A stretch of 64,000 nt of DNA from Acidobacteriota bacterium (GTDB lineage Bacteria; Acidobacteriota; Terriglobia; Terriglobales; Acidobacteriaceae), in NCBI GenBank assembly GCA_018268895.1, contig JAFDVP010000007.1:372001-436000 (forward strand). The letters run 5' to 3'. Shown piece by piece: positions 57,384 to 64,000 of this stretch. The notes beneath the pieces were generated by a model. It was given only the letters and a program-made list of their open reading frames with translations. It was not told where the DNA came from and did not search any database. The translations under genes were made by a program, and so were the position numbers. The first letter of the stretch is position 1. Every line of letters starts with the position of its first letter.

Positions 57384-58241
57384 CTAGGCCCGCAGTTCCA
57401 GCCGTGCCGTCTCTGCCATGCGGGCTAGATCGCTCAGCGTCACCACGCGAATAGCCTCGTGCTCCATTGTTTCTACGCCGAAGCGGTATCGGTCGATGGC
57501 TTCGTTCTCGTCGTCTGAAGAGACAGCACGCAACGGTTCGACGATCGCTGTCAGCTCGAGATCCGTTCCCTCCACGCGGTGCACGCCGTCGCGCAGTTGC
57601 GGCGCTGCCCATGCCAGGCCCTTCGCTCCGTCCACGTCGCCTTCCAGCGAGACTGCCTGAAACATGCGAATGATCCCGCTCGCATTCACTTCCGCGCGAT
57701 AGCCGCAGTCGAGCTTCATCGGGTCACCCGGCCGCGTGTAGAGCGACGCAGCGATGCGTTTGCGCATCATGGCCCACACGCCCGCGCGCTCGAACTCCGA
57801 ACGCATTGCAGCCTGAATCGCAGCGCGGCCCGTACGCCTGCGTTCCTGCTTCACCTTCAACGGCTCGACGTACATGCGCATCAACTGCGCAAGTTCGGCG
57901 GGAATGCTCTCCGCCAGCGACGCGCGCGGCGCCGAGATTTGCAGCGAGTTCGAGAGCGTGTCTTCGAGCAACTGCATCACCGGCTTGGTGTCCGCTGCGC
58001 CAAGCCGTAGACGGTCGGCGATCTCGCCCTCCAGCGCCTCGAACAGCGCCGTGTCGGCCTCGGCGTCCATGCAGCGCACGCGTGCCCAGTCGCGAGTGAA
58101 GCGCACGACCGTCTCCGCCGATGCCGCGCCTGCCTCGCGCACGGCTTCCCGTAAGACAACGCCGATGTTGACGAACTCGCCCTTCACCACATCCGGCACA
58201 TAGCGGATGAGGAAGAACTCGCATGGGATTCGCTCTGCCAA
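57384..58241 (-). CDS. DUF3037 family protein
   Basis: A 285-residue protein matching DUF3037: N-terminal CEFFLIRYVPDVVKGEFVNI then GVVLRE, a conserved MRTR-like ARVRCMDAEADTALFEAL, LRLGAADTKPVMQLLEDTLS, and a final alpha/beta stretch VVTLSDLARMAETARLEL. The family is typically encoded next to HipA-like kinases, as here (15-bp gap). TTG start at 58241 with a strong AAGGAG five bases upstream, which decides the start. It sits inside the phage-derived cluster. Molecular role unknown. Confidence 0.85.
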   Translation of the reverse strand: MAERIPCEFFLIRYVPDVVKGEFVNIGVVLREAVREAGAASAETVVRFTRDWARVRCMDAEADTALFEALEGEIADRLRLGAADTKPVMQLLEDTLSNSLQISAPRASLAESIPAELAQLMRMYVEPLKVKQERRRTGRAAIQAAMRSEFERAGVWAMMRKRIAASLYTRPGDPMKLDCGYRAEVNASGIIRMFQAVSLEGDVDGAKGLAWAAPQLRDGVHRVEGTDLELTAIVEPLRAVSSDDENEAIDRYRFGVETMEHEAIRVVTLSDLARMAETARLELRA

Positions 58242-58256
58242 TCGAACTCCTTCTAA

Positions 58257-59162
58257 CTACATTACTAATCCTTCGCTGCTGTTTATCGCTGCAAACTGTC
58301 GTGGCACCGTGACCGATGCGCTGGTGTTCCACAATGGGAACGGGTTGCGCGTGGAGTCGCGGAAGGCCGCGATCATCTCGCGCACTCGCTCGCGCCGCGC
58401 GAGCAACTGCTCCATCAAACGCTCCAGCGCAGGCGCGTCGTTCGCGTACCACTCCGGCGGGACGACCTCCGCGATGCGCCACAGCGCGTCGGGGCGCATC
58501 TCCTCCACGCGCGTCAGCCACGGCTCGAAGCTCTTCCAGCCGGTCGCCCCGGCGTAGACCAGGTTGCGTTGGTAGACGCCGCGCAACGGCGAGTCGAGAA
58601 AATTCCACTCGCCTGCGTTGAAGCAGAACCCCTGGTCGATAAAGCTGGCGCGATACCGGCGTTCGCGTGGCCTGCGCTCGAAGACCGCCTGGCGGCCGTT
58701 CGAGTTGCCGGTCCACTTGTCGATGCACAGGATGCCCGCGAACTCGCGCAGGTTGCGCACCTCCTCAAGCTGCGGCTCCGGCAGGTAGTCAAGGACCTGT
58801 CCCGGCATCAGCCCGCCGACGAACTGCGAGCCAAACTGAAGCCCCGCGGTGTACGGCCGTCGCTGTTCGCTAAGGCCTTCCAGGCGCATCGCCGGCGTGT
58901 TGGCGATCAGCCACTGGGTCACCTCGACGACATCGCTGTTCGGTACGCTCAGTCCAATTGCTGCGGCAAGGCGCGTGGCGATCAGCTCGTTGGCCAGCAC
59001 GCGCAGGTGCTGCGGATTGTTCTGGAACTTCACGACCCACAGCTTGCCGTCCGCGCCCAGCATCAACTGGCTCTGCGCCCCGCCGCGCATCCTTCGAATC
59101 GCCTGTACTGCAAGCACTGCCAAGCCGGTGAACTCCTCTGCGTTTGTTAGAGCAGGATACAT
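58257..59162 (-). CDS. HipA-like kinase-fold protein paired with DUF3037
   Basis: A 301-residue HipA-family protein: SQLMLGADGKLWVVKFQNNP with Lys45, LRVLANELIATRLAAAIGLS, a GILCIDKWTGNSNGRQAVFE loop (Asp/Asn as in HipA catalytic loop) and SFIDQGFCFNAGEW as the metal-binding DFG-like part. There is no HipB antitoxin next door; the partner is the DUF3037 protein, an arrangement seen in many bacteria. Target unknown. The ATG at 59162 was chosen; a GTG at 59204 is possible. It interrupts the order of portal and terminase genes. Confidence 0.82.
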   Translation of the reverse strand: MYPALTNAEEFTGLAVLAVQAIRRMRGGAQSQLMLGADGKLWVVKFQNNPQHLRVLANELIATRLAAAIGLSVPNSDVVEVTQWLIANTPAMRLEGLSEQRRPYTAGLQFGSQFVGGLMPGQVLDYLPEPQLEEVRNLREFAGILCIDKWTGNSNGRQAVFERRPRERRYRASFIDQGFCFNAGEWNFLDSPLRGVYQRNLVYAGATGWKSFEPWLTRVEEMRPDALWRIAEVVPPEWYANDAPALERLMEQLLARRERVREMIAAFRDSTRNPFPLWNTSASVTVPRQFAAINSSEGLVM

Positions 59163-59412
59163 GGGGAAAGCTGTCCGTTCTCCGTTCTTAGTTGTCAGAG
59201 ACACCCAGGCAACCCAACAACTTTGTCATCCTGAGCGGAGCGTAGCGGAGTCGAAGGACCTGCATTTTGCTTTCCGGTGCATAGTAGCCGGAGGGAAGGC
59301 GAAAATGCAGGTCCTTCCCATTCGGCTTCGCTCAGGGCAAGCTCTTCGTGGCTACGCCACTGCGCTCAGGATGACAATTTTTGGGCGGGTGAGAAGGACT
59401 GAGAACGGACAA
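59163..59412. repeat. Inverted repeat doublet between HipA-like and terminase genes
   Basis: 59226-59382: GTCATCCTGAGCGGAGCG ... CTGCAT faces its inverted copy. The spacer itself continues the palindrome (ATTTTGCTTTCCGG ... CCGGAGGGAAGGCGAAAAT), giving one long hairpin. Confidence 0.85.
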
Positions 59413-60876
59413 CTAAGTCCCCGCCTTCGTCAGCATCTCCGCTCTCACCGCCTGCGCCACGGCCATTGCCATCACGCAGTCGTCGTGCGAGCCCGAAGCC
59501 GCGCCTGTGGCTCCATTGGGCATGTTGTTGTAGGTGCGGCACTCCTCCAGCAGGCGGCGCGAGTAGAAGATCTCCGGCGACTCCACCAGCAGCGCTCCCA
59601 GCCGCGCAATCATCGTGGGCTTGCTTGCCGCGCTGGTCAGCCAGCCTGCGAGCGCATTCTGCGCGTAGAGGTTTGTGTATCTCTCCCCGCTTTCGAGATA
59701 CGCCAGCACGGCCGCCCCGTGATTGTTGCGTTCGACTGCGATCAGCGCGTTGTTAAACTCGCGAGCAAGCTGCGCGGAGGCCTGTGCGAGTTGCAGCGGA
59801 TTGAGCCTCTCCCTCAGCTCCGCGCACTGCAATCCCTTCTCGCGCTCGATCACCTGCACGGCTGCATAGTCGCCGTCCGCGCCGCCACCCGCCGAGTCGA
59901 CGGCGACGATGTACTGCTTGCCCGCAATCGCAGGCAGCCAGTAGAGCGTCGCGTCCTGTTGCGCGACCGGCGTTGGAAGCTCGTCGAGCCGCTTGAAGAT
60001 CGTCTCAACCGCGAAGCAGCAGTTGCCGCTGGCCCTGAAGCAGGAGACGGCGTCCTCGGCGTACTCCTGCGCGCGCAGGCCGTGGAAGCTCGATTCCAGC
60101 GAGCGGCGAAAGCCGATCTGCCGCGGCGACAGGCCGTGCGTGGCAACCAGCGCCTGCTCTTCCCGGGTGTACCCGGATTCTGTAACCGATGTGGATACAT
60201 ATTCCGGTTCCAGCCACCAGGGAAAAAAGTGCTGGGCGGTATCGTTCATACTGGCGCGGCTCCACTCGTCGTAGAAGCAGCCGCCCGCGCCGTTGGGCGT
60301 GGACTCGATCACCAACTCTCCAGCCGGCGCCAGCGCCGCGCGCAGACCCGCGAGCGCCTCCGCCGCGTCGCCCGGCCAGCGGCTCACCTCGCTCAGGTGC
60401 AGGTTCTGGATGGAGAGCCCGCGCCCCGCGCCGGGGTCGCCCGCGCTGACGATGCGGAACTCGCTGTCCAGCTCCGGAAAACACATCTGTCCAACGTTGG
60501 CGCGGCTGCGGCGCAATGGACCCTCGCGCCACTCGTCGGGCAGGTGCTCCCAGAAGCGCTGCACCATGCGGAAGATCCCCTCCGCGGCCTCGCGCGTGTG
60601 CGCCACCTGCACGGTCAGCACGCCGCGCGCGGTGATGGTCTTCATAAAGAAGCGCGCGGCGATCCAGGTGGTGATTCCCATCTGCCGGGCCTTCAGCACA
60701 ATATTTTTTTGTCCGCGCGCGGCCTCGAAGGCGCACTGTGCGGGGTTGGCAGTAAGAGCAACGATCTCTCCAGTGCGGCTGCGGACTTTGATGTACCGAT
60801 CGATTGCGTGAATCATCGCCTCCGGGTCATGCGCGATCTCGCGGCCCAGGCAGAGGAGGGCTTCTACATCTTTCAT
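59413..60876 (-). CDS. Phage terminase large subunit
   Basis: A 487-residue TerL-like motor. Walker A variant LKARQMGITT at 61-70, Walker B NLHLSEVSRW at 158-167, coupling motif ESTPNGAGGCFYDEW (191-205) and an RNase H-like nuclease with IVAVDSAGGGADGDYAA (323-339) and a C-terminal SHDDCVMAMA. Such proteins cut and pump DNA into proheads. The ATG at 60876 was chosen; the upstream extension is translated repeat. No small terminase or capsid gene is visible. Its place upstream of portal fits a phage order, except for the inserted HipA/DUF3037 pair. Confidence 0.9.
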   Translation of the reverse strand: MKDVEALLCLGREIAHDPEAMIHAIDRYIKVRSRTGEIVALTANPAQCAFEAARGQKNIVLKARQMGITTWIAARFFMKTITARGVLTVQVAHTREAAEGIFRMVQRFWEHLPDEWREGPLRRSRANVGQMCFPELDSEFRIVSAGDPGAGRGLSIQNLHLSEVSRWPGDAAEALAGLRAALAPAGELVIESTPNGAGGCFYDEWSRASMNDTAQHFFPWWLEPEYVSTSVTESGYTREEQALVATHGLSPRQIGFRRSLESSFHGLRAQEYAEDAVSCFRASGNCCFAVETIFKRLDELPTPVAQQDATLYWLPAIAGKQYIVAVDSAGGGADGDYAAVQVIEREKGLQCAELRERLNPLQLAQASAQLAREFNNALIAVERNNHGAAVLAYLESGERYTNLYAQNALAGWLTSAASKPTMIARLGALLVESPEIFYSRRLLEECRTYNNMPNGATGAASGSHDDCVMAMAVAQAVRAEMLTKAGT

Positions 60877-60939
60877 TGGTTCACCGAATGTTTGTTGCGT
60901 TGCGATTGGTATGCCGTGAATGAATGCACTCAAGCAATG

Positions 60940-61004
60940 CGGTTCGCGCTTCGCGCGGATGGCCCACATCTGGCGATGAAGCTGCCAGATGTGGGGCACC
61001 CGAT
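60940..61004. repeat. Constant-frame repeat (reverse) between tail-fibre and terminase genes
   Basis: Reverse copy with stem ATCTGGC(G)/(T)GCCAGAT around GATGAAG and tail TTCGCGCTTCGCGCGGAT, ending TGTGGGGCACCCG. The same element as at 13712, 16138 and 19340. Confidence 0.8.
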
Positions 61005-61031
61005 TTGTCGCCGAACACCGGCATCGTGCGT

Positions 61032-64000
61032 TTACATCGCCCAGTGGCACCCCGACACGTTCTTCGGGTTGGGCACGTCATGCAGCGTCACGGTTGCGTT
61101 CGCGGGAACCGTGACTGGTGTCGCGAGTCCGTTGATCGGCTGGTTGGGCTGTCCCGTGATGGTCAGTGTGTAGGCCGACTGCGGGTTGGTGATGGTGTAC
61201 TCCGCCCCGCTCGGTCCGGTGCAGTCGGGCATGGTCCATGCGGCGTTGGCGGTGATGGCCGCGGTCACGGCGCCATCTCCACTGGCCAGCGTGTAGGTGG
61301 AGGCGGTGACAGCGTTCGCGTTGGTCAGCGTGTAGCCGAAGTAGTAGTTCAGCGTATTGCTGGCCGCGGTCGCCATCATCTGCTGTCCGGTCTGCGTGGG
61401 GTGCAGATGGTCGCCCTGGAACGATGCTCCAAGGTTCGCGCCATCGGCGCCCAGCAGCGGGTTTGCCGCGAAGTCGACGACGCCGGCCGCCCCCGCCAGC
61501 TTTGCGCGTTGCAGAATCATGTTGTCGAGGTTGTCCTTGTTCACATCGCCCGTGTTGCCGTTCGGGTCGGTGCCTGGTCGCGAGAGCATCGTGCCAACGA
61601 AGACAGTGCAGCCTGCGTCCTTGAGTGTGCCGATCTCGCCGGCGATCTCGCGGAAGACCTCTTCGGCGGTGCGCGTGCCGTAGCCGAAGTCGTTGGTGCC
61701 GAGCAGGAGGACCGCGACCGAGCTTGCGCCCGTCGATGTCCTGCAGCTTAGCGCCGCGCGGTTGGACTCCGTGCCGTTCACCTCGATGGCTTTGATTCCG
61801 CTGATGCCCCAGTTCCTGATGGTGTATGCGGGCTGGCCGGTGAGCGACAGCAACGACGGCCACGGCGAAGAGACGCCTGCGCCGTAGGTGATCGAATCGC
61901 CGATGGCATGCAGCTGTGGCGCAATGGGGCGCGTGACCGGCGGTGCCACCGCGACGCCTCGCGTGACGATGTCAGAGCGAACTGCGGCGGTCGCCGAGCG
62001 TACCTGCTCGGGGGTCAGCGCGCTTGCGTAGGTCAGCACGCGGTACATGGTCTCGCTCGCGCCTCCGGTCCAGTAGCCCGCGCCGCTGGCGCCGAGGAAG
62101 AGGTTTCCGCTGCTCTGCGCGCCGGCGGAGCGGCCCTGCGTTCGGTAGCCGCCTACTTCGTTGCCGTCGATGTAGAGCTGGTCGACCGTCGAGTCGGCCG
62201 TGCTGCCCGTGACATATGCGACGATGTGGAAGCCCGAGAACCTGGCATCGCCGACCGTCGTCGAACCGCCGTTGCTCCACACCGATGGGCTGAAGACCAG
62301 CGAGTAGTTGTCTCCGCCGATCGAGTAGAAGAGCATGAGATTCAGCCCGTTCGATCCCATGCTGCTGGTCATGATCGCCGGCCAGTTTGTATTTGCCGGA
62401 GCGTTGACCAGCGGATCGAGGTATACCGCAGCGACGACGGTCCGGGTGCCGTTCAACGCCGCCGGCAGGGCGACGTTGGAGCCTGCGGGGAAGTGCAGGC
62501 CGGTGCTGACCCAGTTCGGCGCGGCCGCTCCCGTACCCAGCGCGCCGTTGTTGCCGTTGCCGCTCTTGTCGGTGAGCACGGAGCCCGAGCCCTGCATGAA
62601 GTCGTAGTCGGCAGTTGCGCCCTGCGGCACGCTGACGCTGGAGCCCGTGGTGCCTCCGCCAACCGGAGTGGCCCATGTGCCGTCTTCGCGCAGGTAGCGC
62701 GTTGTGCCCGCCGTCGCTCCAGGGTCAGGCACTGCGCCCGGCGCATGAGAGGCGCCCGATGCGTGGAAGACGGGAAGCTGCGATGCCGCGACGGAGCCAT
62801 TGATGGTCGTTGCGTTCAGCGTTCCGGCGTTGATGGTTCCGGCGGTGAATGCCTGCGGCGTAAAGCTGTAGCCGGTGCCGCGCAGGCTCATGTTGAATGC
62901 GCTGGTCTGCGGCTGGAAGCTGAACGTGTCCACGCCTGCGTTGGAGTCCAGCTCAAACAGGTTGTAGCCGGAGTTCCACCTGCCGCAGCCGTGCGAGTTG
63001 CAGTGGATGCTGAAGACGCTCTGTTCCCCGGCCTGCGCCACCATCGTCCGCTTCCAGATACCGTCGGCGAAGTAGGCCATGTCGGGAGCGGCGTGAGTGC
63101 CTCCGTTGCCGAAGTAGCTCGTGGCAGGTGTCGCGTTGCGGATAACCCAGCCGTGCAGGCCGGGGCCGTTGTTGCCTTCGTACTGAATGCCTGCCTGCTG
63201 GTAGTTGTCGGGGCGCGGCGCGATCTGGGAGACGTACTCCAGGTCGGCGGCCACCTTCTGCTGGTGGTAGTGCGGCTGCTCCACGGTGTCGCCCGCGGCC
63301 CACGCAACCGTGTTCGGGGCAAGCTGCATAGTCCCATCCACCAGTTTGGTTGCCGGGTTCATCACGCTGAGCACCTCGGCCATGGGATAGAGCGCATAGC
63401 CGCCGGTGAGCAGCGAAACGCTGCCTCCGCTGCTGGTGCTGTTGGCTCCCGTCTGCGCGTAGGTCAGTGTGTTGGGGCCAGTCGTGGTGACGGCGAAGCT
63501 GCCGTTGTAGCTTGAGTCGGTCATGCCCGTCACGTTGACCGTAAGCCCGTTCAGGTCGTAGTTCATGTTGCCCGCCGTCGTCAGCGTAACGACGTTGCCG
63601 TTGCGCACGGCCGAGGCGACGGTAAGCAAGATGTTGGCATAGCCCGTGGTCTTGTCCATCAAACCCGCGACCTCCGTCGCTCCGCCGGAGTAGTAAAGGC
63701 CGGTGGCCGAGTAGGAGCCGATGACGGGAAAGACCTGACGGATGCGGCTCGCGGTATCGACCGTCTGCTCCAGTCCATAGCCGCACAGGCCGCCGATGGC
63801 GACCGTTGCGTTGGCGAAGTGCGCCTTGTTGAGCGTGAACTGAAGATGCGTTCCATCAACCACGGTGTAGTTGGCCGTCTCGAAGTCTTCGATTCCTCCC
63901 GAGGCGACCGAGGGATCGGAGATGCAGGCGACCCCGCTCGATGCGGGCGCTGCTGCTGTGTTGGAGGCAAAGCCGGAGGGCAGTCCCGTCGTGGCAATCG
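61032..64000 (-). CDS. Large tail-fibre-like protein with LamG and SGNH hydrolase domains (5' truncated by window)
   Basis: Open through the window end, at least 988 residues. The N-terminal part is repetitive and threonine/glycine-rich with phage-fibre features (GNMNYDLNGLTVNVTGMTDS, then QQKVAADLEYVSQIAPRPDN). A LamG/concanavalin-like region follows (QGATADYDFMQGSGSVLTDK, SGNGNNGALGTG). The C-terminal third is an SGNH esterase: GDSITYGAGV, NWGISG, LLGTNDFGYG and DHLHPTQTG supply the Ser, Gly, Asn and Asp/His. The tail end is a small beta-domain. It may bind and deacetylate surface glycans. It precedes the terminase on the same strand. Confidence 0.8.
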   Translation of the reverse strand, partial: IATTGLPSGFASNTAAAPASSGVACISDPSVASGGIEDFETANYTVVDGTHLQFTLNKAHFANATVAIGGLCGYGLEQTVDTASRIRQVFPVIGSYSATGLYYSGGATEVAGLMDKTTGYANILLTVASAVRNGNVVTLTTAGNMNYDLNGLTVNVTGMTDSSYNGSFAVTTTGPNTLTYAQTGANSTSSGGSVSLLTGGYALYPMAEVLSVMNPATKLVDGTMQLAPNTVAWAAGDTVEQPHYHQQKVAADLEYVSQIAPRPDNYQQAGIQYEGNNGPGLHGWVIRNATPATSYFGNGGTHAAPDMAYFADGIWKRTMVAQAGEQSVFSIHCNSHGCGRWNSGYNLFELDSNAGVDTFSFQPQTSAFNMSLRGTGYSFTPQAFTAGTINAGTLNATTINGSVAASQLPVFHASGASHAPGAVPDPGATAGTTRYLREDGTWATPVGGGTTGSSVSVPQGATADYDFMQGSGSVLTDKSGNGNNGALGTGAAAPNWVSTGLHFPAGSNVALPAALNGTRTVVAAVYLDPLVNAPANTNWPAIMTSSMGSNGLNLMLFYSIGGDNYSLVFSPSVWSNGGSTTVGDARFSGFHIVAYVTGSTADSTVDQLYIDGNEVGGYRTQGRSAGAQSSGNLFLGASGAGYWTGGASETMYRVLTYASALTPEQVRSATAAVRSDIVTRGVAVAPPVTRPIAPQLHAIGDSITYGAGVSSPWPSLLSLTGQPAYTIRNWGISGIKAIEVNGTESNRAALSCRTSTGASSVAVLLLGTNDFGYGTRTAEEVFREIAGEIGTLKDAGCTVFVGTMLSRPGTDPNGNTGDVNKDNLDNMILQRAKLAGAAGVVDFAANPLLGADGANLGASFQGDHLHPTQTGQQMMATAASNTLNYYFGYTLTNANAVTASTYTLASGDGAVTAAITANAAWTMPDCTGPSGAEYTITNPQSAYTLTITGQPNQPINGLATPVTVPANATVTLHDVPNPKNVSGCHWAM

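Noticed and set aside
57384..59162. Classical HipBA toxin-antitoxin system
   Set aside because: There is no HipB-type HTH gene adjacent; the partner is DUF3037, so the name hipBA was not used.
2980..61004. CRISPR array
   Set aside because: The repeats are palindromic, irregularly spaced, spread over the whole window and not interleaved with unique spacers; no cas genes.
60877..61050. Longer start for the terminase
   Set aside because: The extension translates a constant-frame repeat, and the family sequence begins at the ATG at 60876.
58849..61173. Plus-strand open frame of 774 codons across HipA-like and terminase genes
   Set aside because: Runs through repeats and opposite to two genes with clear motifs; composition is that of a shadow frame.
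61908..63515. Plus-strand open frame of 535 codons opposite the fibre-like gene
   Set aside because: No recognisable domain; the minus strand carries LamG and SGNH motifs in order.
53293..64000. Intact prophage
   Set aside because: No integrase, attachment sites, capsid or small terminase seen within the window.
1..64000. tRNA, rRNA, tmRNA or RNase P RNA genes
   Set aside because: No cloverleaf or conserved T-loop motif was found by eye; a covariance search could still reveal a small RNA gene.

Overview
The window looks like a chromosomal segment from a soil Acidobacteriota, most likely Acidobacteriaceae/Terriglobales. That is inferred from protein families: a PadR regulator paired with a very long MacB-type permease (ADOP), an acidobacterial-type VWA secreted protein, secreted glycoside hydrolases (GH105, GH92), a CBM9 protein and a ThuA protein. 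Intergenic gaps are crowded with short palindromic repeats. GC content is high, so most genes carry long open shadow frames on the other strand. No rRNA, tRNA or CRISPR array was found, and no transposase.

Layout. 1-2950: an FAD oxidoreductase cut by the window edge, a DUF6454 protein and a GH105 hydrolase. 4117-6618: a GyrI-like protein, dnaN with its terminator, then an AT-rich stretch with DnaA boxes that is a candidate replication origin. 6650-12160: an NmrA-like reductase, a membrane protein, a secreted two-module protein, rpmH (51 codons, not followed by rnpA), a tiny Q/G-rich protein and a coupled membrane pair. 12428-28852: mostly secreted or metabolic single genes (SGNH hydrolase, GH92, TrhO, exported RidA, XRE/membrane pair, FAD monooxygenase-like, Tat-exported protein, CBM9, VWA). 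29205-32510: parB, parA and rsmG with four perfect parS sites. With dnaN and rpmH this marks the ori-proximal part of the chromosome. 32694-40352: an RbsD/FucU-like secreted protein, an Fsr-type MFS pump, PadR+ADOP and ThuA. 40486-43393: an arsenic locus (acr3-arsR divergent from arsM-arsC). 43385-52942: TlpA thioredoxin, MarR, a di-haem cytochrome c lipoprotein, Rieske protein, alpha/beta hydrolase, AhpD-like protein, an EfpL-type elongation factor and purE-purK. 53293-64000: phage-derived genes on the minus strand (XhlA-like, tail protein, portal, large terminase, a large LamG/SGNH tail-fibre-like protein running off the window) with a HipA-like kinase/DUF3037 pair between portal and terminase. 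Capsid genes are absent, so this is probably a remnant or a rearranged phage-derived cluster.

The most unusual content is the repeat landscape. One superfamily keeps a constant frame (GGGTGCCCCAT ... GTGGG) around stems that differ from copy to copy yet stay self-complementary. A second family (GTCATCCTGAGC ... GTCGAAGGACCTGCAT) often forms inverted doublets. A third is a MITE-like element with about 26-bp terminal inverted repeats. Copies of the first two families sit in frame inside two protein-coding genes (12428-13420 and 18714-19697), recalling Rickettsia palindromic elements. The parS sites are also linked to a recurring cassette carrying a 13-bp palindrome, one copy of which forms the last codons and stop of parA.
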